This document shows positions 8,699-19,087 of a stretch of 64,000 bases of DNA, in pieces. The DNA lies in contig CACKFO010000004.1 in NCBI GenBank assembly GCA_902599405.1, positions 38,929-102,928 of the forward strand. Direction: 5' to 3'. Under the pieces are notes generated by a model. The model ran no database searches. It saw only the letters and a program-made list of their open reading frames with translations, and was not told the DNA's origin. Position 1 is the first letter of the stretch, and the number at the start of each line of letters is the position of its first letter. The stretch comes from an uncultured Alphaproteobacteria bacterium. Lineage in GTDB: Bacteria > Pseudomonadota > Alphaproteobacteria > HIMB59. Both the position numbers and the translations under genes were made by a program.

Positions 8699-9715
8699 TT
8701 GATTAGTAAAGAGGAACTACATAAATACCAACTAAATAATTTCAAATTAAAATCAGGCGACATAATAGATTTACAATTAAATTATTTAGCATTTGGGAAA
8801 TTAAATTCTGACAAATCAAATGTAGTTTTATTTCCTACTAGGTATGCTGGTACACATCTTGAGCAAGGATATCTGATTGGTAATAATTTTCCCATAGATC
8901 CAGGTAAATATTTCATCATTATTCCAAATATGTTTTGTAATGGTGTTTCCTCCTCACCCAGTAATACAGAAAAACCCTTTAATGGACCTAATTTTCCTTT
9001 AATTACAATATATGATAACGTGCAAGCACAATACACACTTCTAAAAGAAATATTTAACATAGAAAAAATTAAATTAGTTATAGGTTGGTCAATGGGAGGA
9101 CAACAAGCATTTCAGTGGGCGTCATATTTTCCAGACATGGTAGAAAATATGATTTCTATGTGTGGTCATGCGAAAACCACAGAGCATACATATGTATTTT
9201 TAGAGGGTGTTTATGCCGCTTTGACTTCAGATCCAAACTGGAATTCTGGAAATTATGAAAAACAACCTCAAAATGGAAAAACAACAATGGCAAGAGTATG
9301 GGCTGGATGGGCGCATGGGCAAGACTGGTTTAGGGAAAAAAAATATATCGATGATGGTTACAAAGATGCAAAAGAAGTTTTGGATAAACTTTGGAATAGA
9401 ATTTATTATCGCAAGGATGCAAATGATTTATTAGCGATGATAAGAACTTGGCAAGAGCACGATATTAGCAACAATAACAAATTTAATAATCAATTTGATA
9501 AAGCTCTTAACTCTATTACTGCGCGATGTATTTTAATGCCAGGTAAAAATGATTTATACTTCCCCCCAGAGGATAATGAAATTGAATTAAAAAATATTAA
9601 AAATGGTGAAGTACGTATCATTCCCTCAAGCTACGGTCACTATGCTGGAGCAGGTAAGTCCAAAGATGATTTAAATTTTGTTAATGATGCTATAAAGGAT
9701 ATATTGGCTACTTAA
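8699..9715 (+). CDS. Alpha/beta hydrolase, homoserine O-acetyltransferase (MetX)-like
   Basis: 338 aa; nucleophile elbow GWSMGGQQAFQWA; late Asp (MPGKNDLYFPPEDN) and His (SSYGHYAGAG). TTG start overlapping the upstream stop. Confidence 0.8.
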   Translation: MISKEELHKYQLNNFKLKSGDIIDLQLNYLAFGKLNSDKSNVVLFPTRYAGTHLEQGYLIGNNFPIDPGKYFIIIPNMFCNGVSSSPSNTEKPFNGPNFPLITIYDNVQAQYTLLKEIFNIEKIKLVIGWSMGGQQAFQWASYFPDMVENMISMCGHAKTTEHTYVFLEGVYAALTSDPNWNSGNYEKQPQNGKTTMARVWAGWAHGQDWFREKKYIDDGYKDAKEVLDKLWNRIYYRKDANDLLAMIRTWQEHDISNNNKFNNQFDKALNSITARCILMPGKNDLYFPPEDNEIELKNIKNGEVRIIPSSYGHYAGAGKSKDDLNFVNDAIKDILAT

Positions 9716-10904
9716 CAATAATTTTGAAATATTTTTTTTTACCAATCTTGAGTATTTTTCCGTTATAAGACTTATTAATTGTAAGATTAATATCGTTAAT
9801 TTGCTCGTCGTCAATCTTTATACCACCACCCTCAATTAGCCTTTTTGCTTCAGATTTTGATGAGACCGTACTATTGGATGTTAGTGTATCTATGAGTTTT
9901 GAGTCTATTTTAAAGTTAATTTCATCAATATTATCGTAAGAATTATTTTCAAAAATTGATCTTGCTTTTTCTTCAGCCTCTTGTGCTGAGCTTTCTGAGT
10001 GACAATCTGTTGTCACTAAGTATGCTAATTTTTTTTTCGCATTATTGATATCTTCTTTAATTAATATTTTTATTTCTTCTTTATCTAAATCACTAAAAAT
10101 AAGTAATAGTTTTTCCACATCATTATCGTCCACATTTCTCCAATACTGATAGAAATCGTAAGAACTGTATTTATTTTGATCTATCCAGACAGCGCCTTGC
10201 TCGGTCTTGCCCATCTTCTTACCCGTAGAGGTAGTTAAAAGAGGTGTAGTCAGACCAAAAGCATCCTTTTTGTTTATTTTTGATATAATTTCCATACCCA
10301 AAACGATATTACCCCATTGATCTGAGCCACCAATTTGCAACTCGCAATTTTCATGTTTATTTAAGTGAAGAAAATCATAACTTTGAAGTATCATGTAATT
10401 AAATTCTAAAAATGATAATGATTGCTCTCTTTTAAGTCTCTCTTTAACACTCTCAAATGTAAGCATACGATTGATTGAGACTTGACTTCCCAAATCTCTC
10501 AATAACTCTATGTAGTTTAATTTATCAAGCCATTGATCATTATTTATAAATTTTATATTTTCTTTGAAATCTCTAAAATAATGTTCAAATATTCTTTTAA
10601 AATTCTCAATATTTTCTTGTATTGTTTCGTAAGTCAAAATTTGTCTTGAGGCATCTTTGCCAGAGGGGTCACCAATTTTTGTTGTGCCTCCACCTAATAG
10701 TACTATTGCCTGATGACCATGTTTGATTAGAGTCTTAATAGCTCTTAATTGAACAAGACTACCGGCATGTAATGCATCAGCTGTAGCATCAAATCCAATA
10801 TAAAAAATAATTTTTTTCTTATTGAGTAAATTATTAAGTTCTATTTCATTAGTGCATTGATTGAATAGATTTCTATCTTTAAATAACTGTATATAATCAA
10901 TCAT
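9708..10904 (-). CDS. tyrS: Tyrosyl-tRNA synthetase
   Basis: YIGFDATADALHAGSLVQLRAI, QIGGSDQWGNIVLG, KMGKTEQGAVW; C-terminal S4 domain. Confidence 0.95.
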   Translation of the reverse strand: MIDYIQLFKDRNLFNQCTNEIELNNLLNKKKIIFYIGFDATADALHAGSLVQLRAIKTLIKHGHQAIVLLGGGTTKIGDPSGKDASRQILTYETIQENIENFKRIFEHYFRDFKENIKFINNDQWLDKLNYIELLRDLGSQVSINRMLTFESVKERLKREQSLSFLEFNYMILQSYDFLHLNKHENCELQIGGSDQWGNIVLGMEIISKINKKDAFGLTTPLLTTSTGKKMGKTEQGAVWIDQNKYSSYDFYQYWRNVDDNDVEKLLLIFSDLDKEEIKILIKEDINNAKKKLAYLVTTDCHSESSAQEAEEKARSIFENNSYDNIDEINFKIDSKLIDTLTSNSTVSSKSEAKRLIEGGGIKIDDEQINDINLTINKSYNGKILKIGKKKYFKIIVK

Positions 10905-10937
10905 ATATAATAATTAACATAATTTTATAGATATCAA

Positions 10938-11987
10938 ATGGAATATATCGCCCTCGGTTGCATGTCTGGTACTTCTTTAGATGGTATTGATTGTAGCTTA
11001 GTCAAATCTGATGGAGTCTCATATGTTACTGATATATCAAATGAATTCATTCCATATAGTGATGACCTGCAATTAAAATTACGTAATGTAATTTTGAAAG
11101 GATACTTAGACGATATCAAAGTTATAAATCAGCTAAATCAAGAATATAAGGATTCTATAAACAATTTTATTAAAAAAAATAATTTCGAAATAGACTTAAT
11201 TGCAATGCATGGACAAACAATATATCACGATCAAAAAACAAAAATTTCAATACAACTATTTGATAAGAGTATTAGATTTAACACTAACTCTCCTGTTATA
11301 TGTAACTTTAGAAAAAATGATTTGTTAAATGGTGGTAATGGTGCACCAATAATGCCAGAATTCCACAGAGTCTTAGCTAATCAACTAGATTTAAAAAAGG
11401 TTATTTTTGTCAATATAGGAGGTGTTACTAATATAACTGTAATTGATAACCAAAAAATTACTGCTGGTGATAGTTCTTTTGGTAATGCCATCGTCAATGA
11501 TTTAATTTATGAAAAAACTAAAAAAAGATTTGATGTTGATGGTTCATTATCTAATAATGGTCAAAAAATTGATGTTCTATTTAACAGAATAATAAGTGAC
11601 AATTATTTTTTAGAAAACATTCCTAAATCTTTAGATAGAAATTATTTTCATAAATACATAGATAATTCTATTAAGGATAAAAAATTAAAAGATTTAATTT
11701 ATTCATTACTTGAAGTAATTCCTTTTGCAATTAATACTTTGATTTCCTCGCAATCAGACTTCAAAATTATTTTAATGGGTGGTGGAAGAAAAAATCTAAC
11801 TTTACAAAAAATTTTCAGTGAGTATTTTGATAATATTTCTTTAATTGATGATTTTCAAATAGATGGAGATTTTATAGAATCCCAAGGAATGGCATTACTT
11901 GGTATAAGATATATGCTAAAAAAACATTCTACATATTATGAAACTACAAAAGTTTTAAAAAATATTTACTTAGGTGAAAAGTGTTAG
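10938..11987 (+). CDS. anmK: Anhydro-N-acetylmuramic acid kinase
   Basis: GCMSGTSLDGIDCSL, HGQTIYHD, NIGGVTNIT, ESQGMALLGIRYM; divergent from tyrS. Confidence 0.93.
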   Translation: MEYIALGCMSGTSLDGIDCSLVKSDGVSYVTDISNEFIPYSDDLQLKLRNVILKGYLDDIKVINQLNQEYKDSINNFIKKNNFEIDLIAMHGQTIYHDQKTKISIQLFDKSIRFNTNSPVICNFRKNDLLNGGNGAPIMPEFHRVLANQLDLKKVIFVNIGGVTNITVIDNQKITAGDSSFGNAIVNDLIYEKTKKRFDVDGSLSNNGQKIDVLFNRIISDNYFLENIPKSLDRNYFHKYIDNSIKDKKLKDLIYSLLEVIPFAINTLISSQSDFKIILMGGGRKNLTLQKIFSEYFDNISLIDDFQIDGDFIESQGMALLGIRYMLKKHSTYYETTKVLKNIYLGEKC

Positions 11988-12640
11988 CTTTTGTGTTTTT
12001 GAATATACTTATTTAAAGTATTCATAAGAGGATCTAGCTTTCCCTCAAATAAGTGATTTGATTTTGAGATAGTTTCCATTGAAACTTCTGCATTTTTTTG
12101 TTTTTTAAATGTTTCAAAAAATTCTTTTAAGTTATCTCTTTTTACTATTTCATCTTGTTCAGCTCTAACTATCAATGTTTTGATAGGACAGGGTGATAAA
12201 AAATTAAAATCGTATAAATTTACAGGTGGGGCTATTAAAATTAATCCATCTACTTCTGGTCTTCTCATTAGAGTTTGAAATCCAATCCATGCACCAAAGG
12301 AGAATCCTACAATCCAACACGACCTAAAATCCTCATTTTTTTTTTGGAGCCAATCTAAAGAGACACTCGCATCATTTAGCTCTCCCTCTCCCTCAGTAAA
12401 GGCACCATCACTCTTGCCAACACCACGAAAATTTATTCTTAAAGTTGAAAAACCCGCATCTTTCATCACTTTAAATGCAGCATAATTAACTTTAGTGTCC
12501 ATAGTTCCACCGTGTTTAGGATTGGGATGGAGAATTATAGCTATATTTGGTTTTTCTTGCTCACTAGGTGAGTATTTGGCTTGAAGTTTACCTTCGCCAC
12601 CTTGTATAAATACTTCTGGCATAATTAAAGAAGAGATCAT
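11984..12640 (-). CDS. Alpha/beta hydrolase (COG2945-like)
   Basis: ILHPNPKHGGTMDTKV, LRINFRGVGKSDG, VGFSFGAWIGFQTL motifs. Confidence 0.85.
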   Translation of the reverse strand: MISSLIMPEVFIQGGEGKLQAKYSPSEQEKPNIAIILHPNPKHGGTMDTKVNYAAFKVMKDAGFSTLRINFRGVGKSDGAFTEGEGELNDASVSLDWLQKKNEDFRSCWIVGFSFGAWIGFQTLMRRPEVDGLILIAPPVNLYDFNFLSPCPIKTLIVRAEQDEIVKRDNLKEFFETFKKQKNAEVSMETISKSNHLFEGKLDPLMNTLNKYIQKHKS

Positions 12641-12672
12641 AGATTACTTTTGATAAAAAAAGCAAGTTATAA

Positions 12673-13773
12673 ATGAATTCATTAGGTTTTAATAAAGATC
12701 CATCAAGCACAACAGTGGTGGTTGCTATGTCTGGTGGAGTAGATAGTTCTGTCACAGCTGGTCTATTAAAAAAAGAGGGATACAATGTTATAGGTATAAC
12801 TCTTCAGCTCTATACTTCTAATAACTCTGCAAAAAAAGGTTCTTGTTGTTCTGGTCTTGATATTTATGACGCTAGAAGAGTTGCCCAAAAATTAGATATA
12901 CCCCATTATGTATTTAATTATGAAAAAACATTTAAATCAGATGTAATCGATTACTTTATCAACGCTTACGAAAATGGTGAGACACCCATACCTTGTGTTA
13001 AGTGTAATGAGACTGTCAAGTTTAGAGATTTAATGAACTTTGCAAAAAAATTAGAGGCAGATTGTATGGCAACAGGTCATTACATTAGAAGAAAAGGTAA
13101 AACTAAAGATGCCCATATGTATAGGGCTGAGGATAAATCGAAGGATCAAAGTTATTTTCTATTTGCAACAACACAGGATCAATTAGATTACCTAAGATTT
13201 CCTCTTGGTGAGATATCTAAAGCAGAAACTAGAAAAATAGCAGAGGATCTTGGTCTTATCGTTTATGACAAGAAGGATAGTCAAGATATATGTTTCATTC
13301 CAGATGGAGATTATAAAAAATTTATTAAGTCAAATAAGAAGAAAGGTGAAATACTCGACCTTTCAGGTAATGTTTTATCTTTTCATGACGGTATTCAAAA
13401 TTTTACAGTTGGTCAAAGAAGAGGCTTAGGTATAGCAAATGAAGACCCACTTTATGTTGTTGATATCATTAAAGATAAAAACCAAATAATTGTTGGTGAT
13501 AAGAAAGATTTGTTAGGTAAATCCCTCTTATTAGGTGATTTGAATTTTATTATGCCAGAGTACGACCTTTCCAAAAAAATTGTTGAAATTCCTTGTAGTG
13601 CAAAAATTAGATCTTTATCTGAACCAAAAAAGGGAAAACTAATTAAACAATCTACTTCCTACTCTTTTGAGTTTGATGAACCCGCAGAGGCGATTACAAA
13701 AGGTCAAGCATGTGTTTTGTATGATAATGATAGGGTTTTAGGTGGTGGGATTATTAAACAGAAACTGAACTAA
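12673..13773 (+). CDS. mnmA: tRNA-specific 2-thiouridylase MnmA
   Basis: AMSGGVDSSVTAGLL, NETVKFRDLM, ATGHYIRR, KDQSYFL, DSQDICFIPDGDY, GQRRGLG motifs. Confidence 0.95.
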   Translation: MNSLGFNKDPSSTTVVVAMSGGVDSSVTAGLLKKEGYNVIGITLQLYTSNNSAKKGSCCSGLDIYDARRVAQKLDIPHYVFNYEKTFKSDVIDYFINAYENGETPIPCVKCNETVKFRDLMNFAKKLEADCMATGHYIRRKGKTKDAHMYRAEDKSKDQSYFLFATTQDQLDYLRFPLGEISKAETRKIAEDLGLIVYDKKDSQDICFIPDGDYKKFIKSNKKKGEILDLSGNVLSFHDGIQNFTVGQRRGLGIANEDPLYVVDIIKDKNQIIVGDKKDLLGKSLLLGDLNFIMPEYDLSKKIVEIPCSAKIRSLSEPKKGKLIKQSTSYSFEFDEPAEAITKGQACVLYDNDRVLGGGIIKQKLN

Positions 13774-13796
13774 TTAGGGTATTTACTCGTATTTCC

Positions 13797-13824
13797 TTGT
13801 AAAAATCCTTATTTATCATATATA
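13797..13824 (+). promoter_or_regulatory. Candidate promoter of the suf operon
   Basis: TTGTAA-16 bp-TATATA upstream of sufB ATG (13834). Confidence 0.35.
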
Positions 13825-13833
13825 TCGAGATCT

Positions 13834-15291
13834 ATGGCAGCTACAGAACAAACAATTAAACAAGTAAACACACTAGGTAGTAGTGATTACAAATATGGTT
13901 TTTCTACTGAAGTAGACGAGATCCGACCTTCAAAAGGTTTAAATGAAGAAATAATAAAATTCATATCTGCCCAAAAAGATGAACCAGAGTGGATGCTTGA
14001 ATGGAGACTAAATGCATTTAAAGTCTTCAACAAATTACCGAAGCCTCAATGGGCTAAATTGAATATTCCAGAAATTGATTATCAAGATTGTTATTATTAC
14101 TCAATACCTAAAAGTTTAAAAGATAAACCAAAGTCACTAGATGAAATAGACCCAGAAATACTAAAAACTTATGAAAAACTTGGAATTCCATTAAAAGAAC
14201 AAAAAATGTTATCTGGTATAGCTGTTGATGCTGTTTTCGACTCCGTATCAGTTGCCACGACATATAAAAAACAACTGAGTGACTTAGGTATAGTATTTTG
14301 TTCAATTTCTGAGGCAGTAAAAACTCACCCAGAATTAGTAAAAAAATATCTAGGAAGTGTAATTCCAGTATCAGATCATTCTTTCGCAGCATTAAACTCA
14401 GCTGTTTTCACTGATGGATCATTTATTTACATTCCTGAGGGAGTAAGGTGCCCAGTTGAATTATCAACATATTTTAGAATTAATGCAATGAACACAGGTC
14501 AATTCGAAAGAACGCTTATAATCGCTGATAAAGACAGCTATGTGAGTTACCTAGAAGGCTGTACTGCACCAATGAGAGATGAAAACCAACTTCATGCTGC
14601 TAATGTAGAGTTAGTTGCCCTAGATAATGCTGAAATTAAGTATTCAACAGTTCAAAACTGGTACCCAGGAGATAAAGAGGGTAAGGGAGGCATCTACAAC
14701 TTTGTAACCAAAAGAGGTGCCTGCAGAGGGAAAAATTCTAAAATATCTTGGACTCAAGTCGAGACAGGATCTGCAATTACATGGAAATATCCAAGCTGCA
14801 TTTTACAAGGAGATAACTCTAAAGGAGAATTTTATTCAGTAGCCATAACTAACAATATGCAACAAGCTGACACTGGCACAAAAATGATACACATTGGTAA
14901 AAACACGTCTTCTAAAATCATATCAAAAGGCATTTCAGCTGGAAAAGCTAATAATACATATAGAGGCCTTGTAAATATTTTGTCGAAAGCCAAAAATGCG
15001 AGAAATTTTACTCAATGTGACTCTCTATTAATAGGCAATCAATGTGGAGCTCATACAGTTCCATATATAGAGTCAAGTAATTCCGACTCAATGGTTGAGC
15101 ACGAGGCCACAACCTCAAAAATTAACGAAGATCAATTATTTTACTGTCAGCAAAGAGGATTAAACAGTGAAGATGCAGTAGGGTTAATTGTGAATGGTTT
15201 TTGTAAAGAGGTACTTCAACATTTACCAATGGAATTTGCTGTTGAAGCTCAAAAATTAGTCGCAATTAGCTTAGAGGGAAGCGTTGGATAA
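13834..15291 (+). CDS. sufB: Fe-S cluster assembly protein SufB
   Basis: 485 aa; [63 protein letters not shown]. Confidence 0.97.
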   Translation: MAATEQTIKQVNTLGSSDYKYGFSTEVDEIRPSKGLNEEIIKFISAQKDEPEWMLEWRLNAFKVFNKLPKPQWAKLNIPEIDYQDCYYYSIPKSLKDKPKSLDEIDPEILKTYEKLGIPLKEQKMLSGIAVDAVFDSVSVATTYKKQLSDLGIVFCSISEAVKTHPELVKKYLGSVIPVSDHSFAALNSAVFTDGSFIYIPEGVRCPVELSTYFRINAMNTGQFERTLIIADKDSYVSYLEGCTAPMRDENQLHAANVELVALDNAEIKYSTVQNWYPGDKEGKGGIYNFVTKRGACRGKNSKISWTQVETGSAITWKYPSCILQGDNSKGEFYSVAITNNMQQADTGTKMIHIGKNTSSKIISKGISAGKANNTYRGLVNILSKAKNARNFTQCDSLLIGNQCGAHTVPYIESSNSDSMVEHEATTSKINEDQLFYCQQRGLNSEDAVGLIVNGFCKEVLQHLPMEFAVEAQKLVAISLEGSVG

Positions 15292-16037
15292 TGTTAGAAA
15301 TTAAAAACCTTCATGTCTCTATTGAAGAAAAAAAAATAATTAAAGGTTTGGATTTATCTATTAATAAAGGTGAGGTTCACGCACTTATGGGCCCTAACGG
15401 TTCTGGTAAAAGCACACTCTCTTACGTGCTATCTGGTAAAGATAAATATGAAATAAATGATGGAACAATAGATTACAATGGAAAAAATTTATTGGAATTA
15501 GATGTTGATGAAAGAGCAAACGAGGGATTATTTCTTGCATTTCAATATCCAATGGAGATACCTGGTGTGCAAACTTCATTTTTTTTGAAAACAGCAATCA
15601 ATTCTAAAAGAAAATATTTAGGTCAAAGTGAAATGGACGCATTAGAATTTGCTAAATTAATGAAATCAAAAGCAGAAGAATTGAATATAAGTACTGAAAT
15701 GCTTAAAAGAGATCTAAATGTTAACTACTCTGGTGGTGAAAAAAAGAAACAAGAAATTTTACAGATGTCTATGTTAAGTCCCAAAATGGCTATTTTAGAT
15801 GAAACAGACTCCGGTTTAGATATTGATGCCTTAAGAATTGTCTCTGAGGGAGTAAATAAATTAAGAAATAATGATAATTCTTTCTTAGTCATTACTCATT
15901 ATCAAAGACTTTTAAATTATATAAAGCCTGATTTTGTTCATATTATTGCAGATGGTAAAATCGTAAAATCTGGTGATTACTCTTTAGCTTTAGAGCTAGA
16001 AGAAAAAGGTTACGAAGAGATATCTCAAACTGCTTAA
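15291..16037 (+). CDS. sufC: Fe-S cluster assembly ATPase SufC
   Basis: Walker A GPNGSGKST, FLAFQYPMEIPGV, NYSGGEKKKQEILQM, ILDETDSGLDIDAL. Confidence 0.97.
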   Translation: MLEIKNLHVSIEEKKIIKGLDLSINKGEVHALMGPNGSGKSTLSYVLSGKDKYEINDGTIDYNGKNLLELDVDERANEGLFLAFQYPMEIPGVQTSFFLKTAINSKRKYLGQSEMDALEFAKLMKSKAEELNISTEMLKRDLNVNYSGGEKKKQEILQMSMLSPKMAILDETDSGLDIDALRIVSEGVNKLRNNDNSFLVITHYQRLLNYIKPDFVHIIADGKIVKSGDYSLALELEEKGYEEISQTA

Positions 16038-17137
16038 TGGAACTTGTGTTGAATTTAGACAAGATACAATCTAAAAGTGTATCTCAATATGCTAAAGACA
16101 TCTTAGATAATCAAAACCCATATAAAAATTTTAAAATTGAAAATTATAAATACGCCCAACTCCATAAAGATGTCAAATCAGAAATCTTACTTAGAGATAT
16201 AGATTTTTCTAAACTATTAGATAATAATAAAAATATTACATCTTCTATTTCAAATCCATTCGACTTAACAGCTAATTTAAATCTCTGGAATTACAATAAT
16301 GAGGATAGTTTTTTTAGAGTCTCCTCTTTAGTAAAAAGAGAAACTAAATCAGTAAATTTAGATACATTTGATGATAGAAATTTATTTTTAGATATTTCTC
16401 AAATAAATGAGAACATACATATATCTAAATCCTCTACAAATGAAATCAATCTTATTATTTTAAATAGCAAATCAAACGATGAGTACCCAAAATCAATTTT
16501 CTTAGATTTATCTAATAATTCTAAGTTAAATGTAATTCACTTTAATGTTTCAAATAATAAATCTTTTTTATACTTTGAGACTAATTTACAAGACAACTCA
16601 TATTTAAATTTTGTTTCTTTTCAATCAGATAACATCCATACAAGAAACGAGTTTTATGCTTCATTAAATCAAGAGTGTAACTTTGATTTATATGGTCTTA
16701 ATATCAACAATTATGGTGTAAATGACAATTATTCTTTTATACAACATTTAAAGCCCTCTTCATCAAGTAGAGAAGTTTTTAAATCTATTGTTGAGAAGGG
16801 CGCTATTACAAACTTTCAAGGAAAGATATATGTTGACTCTATTGCTCAGAAAACTGATGGATATCAAATGAGTAGATCATTGCTTTTAGATGACATATCG
16901 AAAGCCAACAATAAACCAGAACTTGAAATTTATGCAGATGATGTAAAATGTAGTCACGGGTCTACTGTTTCCAAATTAGATGACGAGCAAATTTATTATT
17001 TTAAGTCCAGAGGAATTGATAGCGAAATAGCTAAAAAAATATTAAAAAAAGCATTTATTATTGAGATTATTGAGTCAATTAAAGACGATATGTTAAAGAA
17101 TTATTCAAATGAGTTAATTGAAAGTTTATTATCATGA
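16037..17137 (+). CDS. sufD: Fe-S cluster assembly protein SufD
   Basis: C-terminal KPELEIYADDVKCSHGSTVSKLDDEQIYYFKSRGID; position in suf operon. Confidence 0.92.
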   Translation: MELVLNLDKIQSKSVSQYAKDILDNQNPYKNFKIENYKYAQLHKDVKSEILLRDIDFSKLLDNNKNITSSISNPFDLTANLNLWNYNNEDSFFRVSSLVKRETKSVNLDTFDDRNLFLDISQINENIHISKSSTNEINLIILNSKSNDEYPKSIFLDLSNNSKLNVIHFNVSNNKSFLYFETNLQDNSYLNFVSFQSDNIHTRNEFYASLNQECNFDLYGLNINNYGVNDNYSFIQHLKPSSSSREVFKSIVEKGAITNFQGKIYVDSIAQKTDGYQMSRSLLLDDISKANNKPELEIYADDVKCSHGSTVSKLDDEQIYYFKSRGIDSEIAKKILKKAFIIEIIESIKDDMLKNYSNELIESLLS

Positions 17138-18342
17138 ATAATATTAAATTAGATTTTCCAATTTTAGATAAAAAGATCAGAGACAAAGCTATTACTTATC
17201 TTGACTCTGCAGCAAGCACTCAGAAACCCAAACAAGTAATTAACTCTATTTCTGAATTTTTAGAAAATTCTTATGAAAATGTTCATAGAGGAATGAATTC
17301 ACTTAGTATAGATGCTACAGATTTATATGAAAAATCTAGAGATGTAGCAAAAAATTTTATTAATTCTAGTTCTACAAATGAGATAATTTTTACAAGAGGG
17401 GCTACTGACTCTATAAATATTATTGCTAATTCATTAGCTGAACATCTTAAAGAGGGCGATAAGATTGTTGTAACTGAATTAGAACATCACTCAAATTATT
17501 TGCCTTGGATGAACTTGTGTAAAAAATTAGGTTTAGAATTAAAAATAATTCCTATTTCGAAAGATGGCATTTTATCTGAAGACGATATCATTAATAATTG
17601 TGATGACTCCACAAAGGTTCTCTCTTTAACACACATGTCAAATGTAACTGGCCAAATACTTGATATCAAAAAGATTAAAAAATCAATAAATAAAGATACT
17701 TATGTTGCCGTTGATGGTTGTCAATCAATAGCACACTTAAAAATTGACGTAAAAGATTTGGATTGTGATTTTTACTCTTTTTCATCTCATAAACTTTATG
17801 GTCCATCTGGTATTGGAATTATGTATGGTAAAGAAGATATTTTAAATAAATTAAATCCTCCAACACTTGGAGGAGGGATGATCAATGAAGTTTCATCTAA
17901 TGATTTTTCTTATGCTATGTTACCTAATAAATTTGAACCGGGTACGCCTTCAATTGAGGCAGCAATTGGCTTTAAAACTGCTATGGAATATTTGAATAAT
18001 AATAATTACCAAGACTATTTTCTAAATGAAAAAAAACTCAGATCTACATTAATTAAAGCTTTACGTGAATTCAAAGATGTAGATATATATGGCTCTAATG
18101 AAGATGGAAATGCTACATCCATTGTTTCTTTTAATATTAAAAACCAAAATTTTAATGATATTGCCACTTTTCTTGACCAATATGGAATAATGATCAGAGG
18201 AGGTCACCATTGTTGCCAACCATTTATGAAAAAGTTAGGTATCCCTGGTTCTTGCAGAGTCTCTTTCGGTATTTATAATGATCTCAATGATATTGATCAT
18301 TTTATAGAATCTTTGAAAAAAACTCTAAAACTTCTTCAATAA
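17134..18342 (+). CDS. sufS: Cysteine desulfurase SufS
   Basis: YLDSAASTQKP, FTRGATDSIN, SFSSHKLYGPSGIGIMYG, RGGHHCCQPFM. Confidence 0.96.
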   Translation: MNNIKLDFPILDKKIRDKAITYLDSAASTQKPKQVINSISEFLENSYENVHRGMNSLSIDATDLYEKSRDVAKNFINSSSTNEIIFTRGATDSINIIANSLAEHLKEGDKIVVTELEHHSNYLPWMNLCKKLGLELKIIPISKDGILSEDDIINNCDDSTKVLSLTHMSNVTGQILDIKKIKKSINKDTYVAVDGCQSIAHLKIDVKDLDCDFYSFSSHKLYGPSGIGIMYGKEDILNKLNPPTLGGGMINEVSSNDFSYAMLPNKFEPGTPSIEAAIGFKTAMEYLNNNNYQDYFLNEKKLRSTLIKALREFKDVDIYGSNEDGNATSIVSFNIKNQNFNDIATFLDQYGIMIRGGHHCCQPFMKKLGIPGSCRVSFGIYNDLNDIDHFIESLKKTLKLLQ

Positions 18343-18345
18343 GCT

Positions 18346-18735
18346 ATGGATAATAAAACACTTTCAGACTTCATGCCTAAAGTTAGTTCTGACGGTGAGA
18401 TTACTTACGGAGAAAAATCGTCATCACAGTCAGTGACATTAACAAATGATCATATAATCAAAGTTCTCACAGGCATAAAAGATCCTGAAATGGATATGAA
18501 TATTTATGATCTTGGTTTAATTTATGACATATCAATTGATAATTTTAACAATATTAAAATTATTATGACACTGACAACAGTTAACTGCCCAGTTGCCGAC
18601 AGTTTTCCACTAGAAGTTGCTAAAAAAGTTCATGAATTAAAAGATGTAGGACAGGTTAGTATAAAACTAACCTTTCAACCACCATGGAATAAAGATATGA
18701 TGAGCGAAAATGCAAAGTTAGCTTTAGGTTTTTAA
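18346..18735 (+). CDS. DUF59/MIP18-family Fe-S assembly protein (SufT-like)
   Basis: GIKDPEMDMNIYDLGLIYDISID, TLTTVNCPVADSFP, TFQPPWNKDMMSENAKLALGF. Confidence 0.9.
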   Translation: MDNKTLSDFMPKVSSDGEITYGEKSSSQSVTLTNDHIIKVLTGIKDPEMDMNIYDLGLIYDISIDNFNNIKIIMTLTTVNCPVADSFPLEVAKKVHELKDVGQVSIKLTFQPPWNKDMMSENAKLALGF

Positions 18736-18736
18736 T

Positions 18737-19072
18737 ATGACCAATCCTTTATTTTCATTATCCAAAACTGCTGAAGAACAAATTTCTAAATTATTAGTTA
18801 ATAATAGTAACGCTATTGGTTTGAAAATTGGCTTAAGCACTAAAGGGTGTGCAGGATTGAGTTATACAATGGAGTATGTGAATAATGATAGCATACAAGG
18901 TTGTGAGCTAGTCAATGATTACAAGTTCCCTCTTTATATTGAAGATAAAGCAGTTATGTATGTAATAGGTACAGAAATGGACTTTATTAAAGAAGAGTTT
19001 GGAGAAAGGTTTATTTTTAAAAATCCTAATCAGACGAGTGAATGCGGCTGTGGTGAGAGTTTTCACGTTTAG
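18737..19072 (+). CDS. sufA: A-type Fe-S carrier (SufA/IscA family)
   Basis: 111 aa; GLKIGLSTKGCAGLSYTMEY and C-terminal SECGCGESF. Confidence 0.92.
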   Translation: MTNPLFSLSKTAEEQISKLLVNNSNAIGLKIGLSTKGCAGLSYTMEYVNNDSIQGCELVNDYKFPLYIEDKAVMYVIGTEMDFIKEEFGERFIFKNPNQTSECGCGESFHV

Positions 19073-19087
19073 ATTTTAGTTATATTT

